Source: Roseiarcus sp963820775 (lineage in GTDB: Bacteria; Pseudomonadota; Alphaproteobacteria; Rhizobiales; Beijerinckiaceae). Taken from it: a stretch of DNA of 64,000 nucleotides. The stretch lies in assembly GCA_963820775.1 (NCBI GenBank), contig CAWGBF010000011.1, positions 62,001 through 126,000 of the forward strand, read 5' to 3'. A program made the translations under genes and the position numbers. The notes under the pieces are model-generated. The model had not been told where the DNA came from. It did no database searches and saw nothing but the letters and a program-made list of their open reading frames with translations. Shown here one piece after another: positions 51,434-58,121 of this stretch (position 1 is the first letter of the stretch; every line of letters begins with the position of its first letter).

Positions 51434-53173
51434 TCAGGGCTTCGCGGCGGGCAGCATCTTGTCGATCACCTGCGCATTGTACATGCCGCCCTCATCCACC
51501 TTGCCGTCGATCGCGAACACCCACAGCATTCCGCCCTTCGGCGCTGAATAGTAGAAGCTCGGATCGCCGCCGAGTCCGGATAGAATCGCGACATATTGCT
51601 TTCCGTCGAGCTCGTAGGTGATGGGCGAAGCGTTGATCGCCGATCCGGTCTGGAACTTCCAAAGCTCCTTGCCGGTCTTCGAATCGTAGGCAAGCAGACG
51701 GCCGCGCTGGTCGCCGGTGAACACGACGCCGCCTTTGGTCGCGAGGAGTCCCGAGAATAAAGGCAGCGGGCTCGGCGCGTCCCAGAGAACCTTCTTGTTC
51801 GCGACGTCGATCGCTTTGAGATGGCCGATCGTATCGCCCATCCGGTACATCTGATAGTCGACGCCCTGATACACGTCGCCGGGCTTATATTGCAGCTTCC
51901 CCTTCTCCCATGAGGTCAGCCCCATCCCCCACTGATTGACGGCGACGAAGAGAACGCCGGACGACGGATCGTAGGCCGGCGGGAACCAGTTGGTGCCGCC
52001 CTCGAGACCGGGAATGATCTTCTCCACCGTCTTGCCGTTGGCGAGCGGCTTCATGGCCGCGTTGATCGTCGGCTTGCCGGTTTTCGGATCGAGCCCGGTC
52101 GTCCAGTTGATGCCCTCGACGAGGGGGATCGCATAGAGGAAATGGCCGTCGCTCCGGTCAATGGCGTAGAAGAAGCCGTTCCGGCTGGCGACGACCGCCG
52201 CCTTCGTGGGCTTGCCGTCGATCGTGGTGTCGACGAGGATCGGGGTCGCCATGCCGTCATAGTCCCAACCGTCGTTCGGCGTGTACTGATAGCCCCACTT
52301 GATCTTGCCGGTGTTGGGGTCGAGCGCCAGCATGGAGTCGGTCCAGAGGTTGTCGCCCGGGTGCTGGTCCGCCTGCCACGAGCCTGGATTGCCGACGCCC
52401 CAGTAAAGCGTATCGGTGTCGGCGTCGTAGCTTCCCGTCAGCCAGGTCGGCCCGCCGCCAGTCTTCCACGAATCGTCCTTCGGCCAGGTCTCGCTGCCCG
52501 GCTCGCCGGGCGCCGGAATGGTGTAGGTCTGCCATTCCAGTTTGCCGGTCTTCGCCTCGAACGACTTCAGATATCCGCGAACGCCGTACTCGCCGCCCGA
52601 GACGCCGATGATGACATGATCCTTCACGACGAGCGGCGCCGAATTTGTAGTCACGCCGCGTTTCCAGTCGTCGATCGGCACATCCCAAACGATCTTGCCG
52701 TCCGCGCGGTTCAGCGCGACCAGTCGCGCATCGAGCCGGGCGACGATGACCAGATCCCCTGCGAGCGCCACGCCGCGACTGATAGGCCCGCAACAAAGCA
52801 TGGCGTTGAATCCATCGCCATACTCGGGCTCGTAGCGCCACAGAATATTACCGGACTTCGCGTCGACGGCGAAGGTGCGGGCGTAGTCAGCGGTGAAATA
52901 GAGGACGCCGTCGCGGAAGAGCGGCGTCGCTTCGAGGCCGCCGAACTGTCCGCCGGTGGACATCGCCCATACGGGCGCAAGCTTCGAGGCGTTGTCGGGA
53001 GCGATTTCAGACAGCGGGCTAAACCGCCAGTTGCGGTAATCACGGCCGTAAGTGAGCCACTCCTTGCCGTTGTCCTGCGCCTTGAGCAGGTCGCTGGAAG
53101 TCACCGGGTCCGCGCTGGCGGACCCGGCCGCAGCGACCATCGCGAAGACGGATATCAACAGCATGCGTTTCAT
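51434..53173 (-). CDS. PQQ-dependent alcohol dehydrogenase, predicted lanthanide type
   Basis: This 579-residue methanol/ethanol-family quinoprotein has signal peptide MKRMLLISVFAMVAAAGSASA and an eight-bladed propeller. A vicinal disulfide (C127-C128 in AMLCCGPIS) sits under PQQ. Likely metal ligands are E195 (GGEYG), N262 (GVGNPGSW) and D304. D306 in GWDYDGMA occupies the position that is Ala or Ser in calcium enzymes and Asp in XoxF, ExaF and PedH. A rare-earth cofactor is therefore predicted. The primary alcohol oxidised is not fixed by sequence. It is co-transcribed with the cytochrome c gene. Confidence 0.92.
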   Translation of the reverse strand: MKRMLLISVFAMVAAAGSASADPVTSSDLLKAQDNGKEWLTYGRDYRNWRFSPLSEIAPDNASKLAPVWAMSTGGQFGGLEATPLFRDGVLYFTADYARTFAVDAKSGNILWRYEPEYGDGFNAMLCCGPISRGVALAGDLVIVARLDARLVALNRADGKIVWDVPIDDWKRGVTTNSAPLVVKDHVIIGVSGGEYGVRGYLKSFEAKTGKLEWQTYTIPAPGEPGSETWPKDDSWKTGGGPTWLTGSYDADTDTLYWGVGNPGSWQADQHPGDNLWTDSMLALDPNTGKIKWGYQYTPNDGWDYDGMATPILVDTTIDGKPTKAAVVASRNGFFYAIDRSDGHFLYAIPLVEGINWTTGLDPKTGKPTINAAMKPLANGKTVEKIIPGLEGGTNWFPPAYDPSSGVLFVAVNQWGMGLTSWEKGKLQYKPGDVYQGVDYQMYRMGDTIGHLKAIDVANKKVLWDAPSPLPLFSGLLATKGGVVFTGDQRGRLLAYDSKTGKELWKFQTGSAINASPITYELDGKQYVAILSGLGGDPSFYYSAPKGGMLWVFAIDGKVDEGGMYNAQVIDKMLPAAKP

Positions 53174-53241
53174 GACGTATTTGCTCCGAGTTTGAAATTG
53201 TCCCGCAGATCGCCTGCAACACGTCACCTTACACTCAGGCT

Positions 53242-53287
53242 AAGTTCCTAGGTAGAACTACCCAGGAACTTTAACTAGGTAATTATA
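53242..53287 (-). promoter_or_regulatory. promoter and palindromic operator of the PQQ dehydrogenase operon
   Basis: On the reverse strand a perfect -10 TATAAT lies at 53282-53287. Just downstream is an inverted repeat: AAGTTCCTAGGTAG (53242-53255) and CTACCCAGGAACTT (53258-53271), two bases apart with one mismatch. A third ACTAGGTA half-site lies between palindrome and -10. A repressor or a CTAGGTA-binding activator would sit over the transcription start. No good -35 is seen, which may mean activator dependence. Confidence 0.65.
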
Positions 53288-53570
53288 CCCAATAATATCA
53301 ATACAAAACAGTATTTGACTTGGCGGCCCGCCGATCTAACCGTGTGCAAGTTGTTGTTTCTTTTCATGCTAAGAGACGGGCTAATGTGACCGGCGGCGGG
53401 CTGTTTGGCCGTCAGGGCGCCGCATCTCACCCGGGTGAAACCGGCCGGCAAGCCTGGGGGAATTTCCTATTTCGCCAACGACAATCGTGACGGCGCAGGC
53501 AAGACGGGCCAGCAAGAGGGTTGGCGCTGACGGCCCCGCCGAGAGCAGATCAAAAAACTGACGCTGTGCG

Positions 53571-53595
53571 GGAACAATCCCGCGCGGGCCGCGTA
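53571..53595 (+). promoter_or_regulatory. EcfG-type promoter of predicted sRNA A
   Basis: GGAAC at 53571-53575, 16 bases, then CGTA at 53592-53595. This fits the general-stress sigma factor consensus GGAAC-N16/17-CGTT except for the last base. Transcription would begin near 53602. Confidence 0.55.
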
Positions 53596-53601
53596 AAAGT
53601 T

Positions 53602-53679
53602 GGTTGCGCTCCGATTCAAGCCCCCCAGCCCAGGAGCGCGCCGCCCCGCGGTCGAGCCCTCCCTCCGCGGGGCTTTTCT
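53602..53679 (+). ncRNA. predicted small RNA A (two-hairpin, C-rich loop family)
   Basis: This is a predicted RNA of about 78 nt. Hairpin 1 pairs GCGCTCC (53606-53612) with GGAGCGC (53633-53639) around a 20-nt loop holding CCCCCCAGCCCA. Hairpin 2 is an intrinsic terminator: GCCCCGCGG (53643-53651) pairs perfectly with CCGCGGGGC (53665-53673), the loop contains CCCTCCCT, and TTTT follows. Exactly the same architecture occurs at 54732. No open reading frame is present. The loops could pair with purine-rich Shine-Dalgarno sequences. The start point is inferred from the promoter. Confidence 0.65.
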
Positions 53680-53844
53680 ACACCCCGACCACGACCGGCG
53701 CCCGCTTTAAAGCCCTGCGGCGACGGCCGAGGGCAGCTGGCAAACCGGCATCGGAACGGCGCCTAGTGTCCCGATTCTGAAGTTCAGCGCATTTCATCCC
53801 AACGCCCCTCGCGCCTCAGGGCGCCGCGAAGCGCCCTCGAAATC

Positions 53845-53951
53845 TTTCCCTGAGCTTGTCGAAGGGGACGCTCCAGTACGCGCCGGTCGGGCGCCGCCTT
53901 CTGGAGCATCCTTCGAGACGCGAGACTTCGCCTCGCTCGCTCAGGACGAGG
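53845..53951. repeat. dispersed palindromic repeat, intergenic copy
   Basis: This copy includes CCCTGAGCTTGTCGAAGG on the left and GAGACGC...CGCTCAGGACGAGG on the right. It shares GGAGCATCCTTCGAGACGC (53903-53921) with the copy inside the membrane-protein gene at 10576-10693. The rest of 53680-54065 holds no gene that I can recognise. Confidence 0.65.
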
Positions 53952-54065
53952 CCGGTGGGTTCGCCGCGTCAGTCGACGTCCACTGTTAATCGAACGAACT
54001 GCGAATCCGGGACGCTAGATGAGCCGGGGCGCCATCCCAAAGCACGTCTTAAATTGCTCAGAGCA

Positions 54066-54081
54066 TGTGAGCTGGATCACA
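54066..54081. promoter_or_regulatory. CRP/FNR-family site upstream of the GYD gene
   Basis: TGTGA-GCTGGA-TCACA matches the CRP consensus in both half-sites. It lies about 115 bases upstream of the GYD-domain gene. Confidence 0.55.
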
Positions 54082-54196
54082 GACATTTAGAAATCTCTGT
54101 TGGTAGCGGTTGGACGCGCCGTTGCCTCGGTAGCCAGGCTCAAGCTCGCACCCGCAGCGAGCGGAAGGTCGGCGCGGCGACGGTCGGGAGGACGCA

Positions 54197-54517
54197 ATGC
54201 CGAAATACTTGTTCGAAGCGCGCTATAGTTCGGACGGCGCTGGCGGCCTCGCAAGGGAAGGCGGTGTTGGCCGACGAGCCGCCGCCAGGAAGCATCTCGA
54301 GGAGCTCGGCGGCAAGTTGGAATCGATGTATTTCGCGTTTGGGGAAGTGGACTGCTTCCTCATCGCTGACCTGCCCGACAATGCGAGCGCGGCGGCGTTT
54401 TCGCTTGCCGGCAACGAAAGCGGGGCGATCGTGAGCAGGACGATCGTCCTGCTGGCCCCAGAGGAATTAGATGACGCGGTGGCGAAGAAAGCCTTTTTTC
54501 GCGCCCCGGGTCGCTAA
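54197..54517 (+). CDS. GYD-domain protein
   Basis: This 106-residue dimeric alpha/beta-barrel-like protein of the GYD family contains MPKYLFEARYSSDGAGGL, LGGKLESMYFAFGEVDCFLI and LPDNASAAAFSLAGNESGAI, all typical. GGGAGG upstream supports ATG 54197. The family is often assumed to have enzymatic or sensor roles but lacks a defined function. It lies between the two predicted small RNAs and behind a CRP-like site. Confidence 0.85.
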   Translation: MPKYLFEARYSSDGAGGLAREGGVGRRAAARKHLEELGGKLESMYFAFGEVDCFLIADLPDNASAAAFSLAGNESGAIVSRTIVLLAPEELDDAVAKKAFFRAPGR

Positions 54518-54526
54518 GCGCGCGCT

Positions 54527-54544
54527 GCCCTTCGCGGGCTTTTT
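54527..54544 (+). terminator. intrinsic terminator of the GYD gene
   Basis: GCCC-TTCGC-GGGC followed by TTTTT, starting ten bases after the GYD stop codon. Confidence 0.75.
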
Positions 54545-54700
54545 CCCCGCACGCTGGTCCACCAATTTGTTCGGCCGCGGCCTTCCCGACCGGCCGCCGG
54601 CAACGGGTTTGGGCTGGCGACCGGGGCGCGGGTCAAGGCCGAGCTGGCGGCTTAGGAGCCTCCACTCATGGGGCGGCTTTCGCGCCCCGAGCGCGCCGAC

Positions 54701-54725
54701 GGAACAATTCCGCGCCAGTCGTGTT
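54701..54725 (+). promoter_or_regulatory. EcfG-type promoter of predicted sRNA B
   Basis: GGAAC at 54701-54705, 16 bases, then TGTT at 54722-54725. This is one base from the GGAAC-N16-CGTT consensus. Transcription would start near 54732. Confidence 0.6.
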
Positions 54726-54731
54726 TCTGGC

Positions 54732-54807
54732 GTTCAGCGCGCTATCCTTGCCCCCCAGCCCAAGCGCGCTGTTGCCCTGCGCCGCCCTCCCTGCGCAGGG
54801 CTTTTTT
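54732..54807 (+). ncRNA. predicted small RNA B (two-hairpin, C-rich loop family)
   Basis: This is a predicted RNA of about 76 nt. Hairpin 1 pairs CAGCGCGCT (54735-54743) with AGCGCGCTG (54763-54771) around a 19-nt loop containing CCCCCCAGCCCA. Hairpin 2 pairs GCCCTGCGC (54774-54782) with GCGCAGGGC (54793-54801), the loop carries CCCTCCCT, and six T follow. The stem sequences differ from RNA A while pairing is conserved, which supports a real RNA. The region from 54808 to 55064 holds nothing else I can support. Confidence 0.7.
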
Positions 54808-55064
54808 GTGCGAAGTCGACCGCAGGCGCCTGAGCGTTTCTGAGTTGCTGCTCTTCAACTTCGAGGGCGATTTCGTGAACTGACCGCCGAGAGCTTGCCG
54901 ACCGCGGCCGGCGGCGACGGGCTTCGGACCGCCGCGCCTTTGGCGCGGGTCAAGGCGAAGCAGGCCGACAGCGCCGAGAGGAAGGCTGATGAGGGCCATT
55001 GCCGGCGGTCCGAGGTTGCGACGGCGGGCGCGAGGCTAGGCGCTGCGCGCTAGCGCGGCGGCCC

Positions 55065-55280
55065 CTACTTTTTCGCTAGTTTAGCTGCCGCTCGCCTCAC
55101 GGCAGTTTCACTGATTTTACCCGTCTTCTTCCTCATTTCGCCGAGCGTCGTGTCGGGCGAAAATTGAGGGATGGGTTTCGATAGATTTTTGTTGAGGGTG
55201 TCGCTGCGCTTTTGCTGAATCTCGCCGTCCTTGTCACGATGGCGGCCGTCCAATCCGGGCTTTTGCATTTTCCGACTCAT
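55065..55280 (-). CDS. small conserved-looking basic protein
   Basis: This 71-residue protein begins MSRKMQKPGLDGRHRDKDGE. KPGLDGRHRD.(D/N)GEI is a phrase I associate with short hypothetical proteins of Rhizobiales. The tail LGEMRKKTGKISETAVRRAA looks like a small helical DNA- or protein-binding end. There is no signal peptide and no known function. The ribosome-binding site is weak. Confidence 0.55.
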   Translation of the reverse strand: MSRKMQKPGLDGRHRDKDGEIQQKRSDTLNKNLSKPIPQFSPDTTLGEMRKKTGKISETAVRRAAAKLAKK

Positions 55281-55342
55281 TCTTTGGAATCAGTGCAACT
55301 TAATTTTGTCCCTCCTTGTGCCGCTTGGCAACTGTAGATCGG

Positions 55343-55582
55343 TCAATCAATTGGCCTGATCGAAGGGTCTGCTCGGATATGCTCGACGTCGCTGGAAATA
55401 TTTGGCAGCGGTTGCCAATCGATGAGCGTCACTTCCTGTCCCGCGCCCGCGATAGCCTCTGCCACAGAGGGGCAGCCCAGCAGCAGGGTGCGGCCTTTCG
55501 GAATGCGTCGCGCCAAGCTTTCAATCGAAGGCGCGTCGAAGCGCCAGTCGAAGTCGAGTGGATGAGGATCAGGCCTTACCAT
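55343..55582 (-). pseudogene. N-terminal fragment of a methyltransferase-like protein
   Basis: About 79 residues start MVRPDPHPLDFDWRFDAPSI and include RTLLLGCPSVAEAIAGAGQE before a stop at 55343. The HPLD(F/Y)DWRF opening and the following Rossmann-like LGCPSV motif resemble predicted DNA or RNA methyltransferases, but the catalytic DPPW-type region is missing. It is probably a truncated relic. Identification is from memory of the motif and is weak. Confidence 0.4.
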
Positions 55583-55931
55583 GAGACGACCGGAGTAACA
55601 CACACTCCCAGTGCTTGTCAGATGTATCGAAGGCTGGATTCTTGCCGGGATCGGATAGAAAGGCCCCCCGCGCTGAGGCGAGCGGTCCATCAGCCGGTGG
55701 CGGTTGCGCACAAGGCGGGACGACGCCGGAGCGAATTTCCTTTGGAAAAGACGAAAACTGTGTTATAAGTTTTGTATTCGCGGGAGCCAACACGGGCTGA
55801 CCTGCAAAATGGAGTCGGAAATGGAGACAGAGCGCGCTTTTGACGTTATCTACAGAGCCTGAGCTAGCGCCGGAAATTTTTATTTGGATTCGCCGTAACC
55901 GATTGAAAAGTCCCGATTCGAACGAATAAAA

Positions 55932-55989
55932 CCAAATTAAACCAAGCAAAATTGTTTGGTTCTACTTGGTTTTGCTTGGATTTATTTGG
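55932..55989. terminator. AT-rich 20-bp hairpin
   Basis: The 20-base arms at 55932-55951 and 55970-55989 are complementary at 18 positions around an 18-base loop; the loop itself repeats TTTGGTT and CTTGG. It lies 38 bases beyond the enoyl-CoA hydratase stop and could be a bidirectional terminator, though it is far more AT-rich than surrounding DNA. Between 55583 and 55931 I see no gene. Confidence 0.5.
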
Positions 55990-56026
55990 CCGCCGGGCCG
56001 AACCGCGGCCGCGCGCGCCGCCTCCG

Positions 56027-56854
56027 TCAATCGCCGGCGTCTCTCCCCCACGTCGGCCGACGCTTCTCGAGGAAGGCGCCGATGCCCTCGACCGAGTCGC
56101 GTTCGGCGAGATTGTCGATCATCGCCAGCGAGGCGACGGCGTAGGCCTCGTCGAGCGGCCGCTCAATCTGGGCGTAGAACGTGCGCTTGCCGATCGCCAA
56201 AGTCGGGGCGGATTGGCGCGCGATGGTTCTGGCCAGCGCCTCGGCTTCCTCGAGCGCATGGCCCTCGGCTACGATGCGGTTGACCAGACCGAAGCGCTCG
56301 GCTTCCGCGGCGCTATAAAGCCCGCCGGTCAGCGCCATCTCCATCGCGCGCTTGCGGGGTATTGCACGCCCGACCGCCACCAGCGGGGTCGAGCAGAACA
56401 GGCCAAAATTCACCCCCGACAGGCCGAAGCGGGCGCGCTCCCCCGCAATCGCCAGATCGCAGGCCGCGACCAGCTGACAGCCGGCCGCGGTCGCGACGCC
56501 CTCGACCGCCGCGATGACCGGCTTCGGCAGCGCGACGATGGCCTGCATGAGGTTCGCGCAGCGCGCGAACAGCTCCACGTAATAGCTGCGGCCTCTGTCG
56601 CAGTCATTGCGGTGCGCCTGCATTTCCCTGAGGTCGTGGCCGGCGCTGAGCGCTGATCCCTCGCCGGCCAGCACCACGACGCGCGCGCTGTCGTCGCTGG
56701 CAATCGAGTCGAGCTCGGCGATGAGCGCCTCGATCATGGCCAGGCTCAGCGCGTTGAGGTTATGCGGCGTGCTCAGGGTCAAAGTGACGACGCCGTTGTC
56801 GTCCGCGCGTCTGAAGAGCTCTGGGGATGCGGGGACAGGGGACGAAGCGGTCAT
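56027..56854 (-). CDS. enoyl-CoA hydratase/isomerase family protein
   Basis: This 275-residue crotonase-fold protein has the oxyanion-hole segments GEGSALSAGHDLREM and VEGVATAAGCQLVAACDLAI. The usual catalytic glutamates near residues 144 and 164 of mammalian hydratase are not obvious (GLFCSTPLVAVGR), so the reaction may differ from plain hydration. No other beta-oxidation gene is adjacent, and the acyl-CoA ligase at 25.7 kb is distant. Confidence 0.88.
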   Translation of the reverse strand: MTASSPVPASPELFRRADDNGVVTLTLSTPHNLNALSLAMIEALIAELDSIASDDSARVVVLAGEGSALSAGHDLREMQAHRNDCDRGRSYYVELFARCANLMQAIVALPKPVIAAVEGVATAAGCQLVAACDLAIAGERARFGLSGVNFGLFCSTPLVAVGRAIPRKRAMEMALTGGLYSAAEAERFGLVNRIVAEGHALEEAEALARTIARQSAPTLAIGKRTFYAQIERPLDEAYAVASLAMIDNLAERDSVEGIGAFLEKRRPTWGRDAGD

Positions 56855-57037
56855 GAGCGATTCTCGTTCGAACGAAGGCGAGCGGCTGCCGTGCGCCGAG
56901 CGCCTATCTTGACGCCAACACTAAATGAGGCCCGCGCTTGCGGCAATCTGATCCTGATGCGCGCCCCGAATCGAAAAGGGCCGCCGAAAGGCTGCCCTTA
57001 CAGTGCGACGTTTCGCCCCCGCTTGGCGTGACCTTGC

Positions 57038-57830
57038 TCAGACGAGGTCGTAAGCGCCTTCCTCCAACCGGTCGCGGACCACGTCAGCGTGATTTCGCAG
57101 ATCAAGCCACGGTGAGAGGGCGCTGCGGAGTCTCGACATCAACTCGGCGCGTCCGCCCTGAGTGTGGACATACGGAGCGCAGCGAGCCTCGTCCGCCGCT
57201 GGCGTTCCACATTGACGGAGGTACTCGGCGAAATTGACGAACGACTCATCGACATTCAAAGAGCGTCTCGGTCGGAACCCCTTCCGCGTAAACCACGTCA
57301 TGGCTCTCGAGCTTGATGTGGAAAAACTCCAACTCGTCGCCCTCGGGCTCATAGCGCGTGATGGTCGCGCCGTTGACCAGCATCTCGGCCGGAACCAACG
57401 CGCCGTCGATCCACAGGCAATGGGACGCGGTGACAATGAGATCGGCATGCGGCGCATCCGGCGCAAGAGCGGATCGGGCGATACGAACCGGCAGCGCCGC
57501 CTTGACCCAGGCCCTCGACGGATCGCTCTTCTTGAGAGAATAGCGTCCAATCCATTGGATCGGACGAAGTCCACCGAACATTGTCGGCAGCAAATCACCG
57601 ATCACGACGTCTTCGATATTGCGCTCGCCCTCGGCTGTCAGAATTCTTGTTCCCTTCAGGAAGCAATTACCGAAGGTGACGCAGATATGCCCAAAAGGAC
57701 CACAAACCGTTTTGGCAGAAGCCAAACGAGCTGCTGCCAACGTCGCGGGGACCGCAATCGCGCCCATCTTTATGAGGTTGCGGCGAGTGCGCTGCGTTCC
57801 AGCGTTTGAATTCTCCAATTCGCTCGTCAT
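57038..57830 (-). pseudogene. Tat-exported Hint-domain protein, +1 frameshift
   Basis: The protein would be about 263 residues. A Tat signal (RTRRNLIKMGAIAVPATLAA) is followed by a Hint domain with CFLKGTRILTAEGERNIEDV, LIVTASHCLWIDGALVPAEM and HDVVYAEGVPTETL. This domain processes autoproteolytically in hedgehog/intein proteins and is frequent in alphaproteobacterial surface proteins. The frame breaks at CTCTTTGAATG near 57252. Removing one T gives TETLLNVDESFVNFAEYLRQ and joins the last 70 residues. The reading frame from 57246 alone gives a 194-residue truncated product. Confidence 0.75.
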
Positions 57831-58121
57831 GATGCACTCCCAAGGCCTGGGCAATTTGAGATCGCTATACGCTTTTGCGCAACTTGTCACATGAATTTTA
57901 CATCTTTAGGTAATGATACCCATAAATTCAAGCCCGGCCGCCCGGCGCGCTTAGCCGCTTATTGCCGGAGACCCGCGCCGTGTCGCGCCGGAATCCGTGG
58001 CCGGTGCTATCGGAAGAGACATCAAGCGCGCGCCCGGGTCGACGACTTCGCGCTTTCCCCTTTGTCCATTTTCGGTTAGGCAGCGGCGCAACGTCGCCTG
58101 ACGCGAAAAGACCCAATAATC

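Noticed and set aside
54541..55030. Fragments resembling (A)RVKAELAA-type coding repeats around sRNA B
   Set aside because: Two short stretches look alike but have stops and no start; I could not support a gene or a named repeat.
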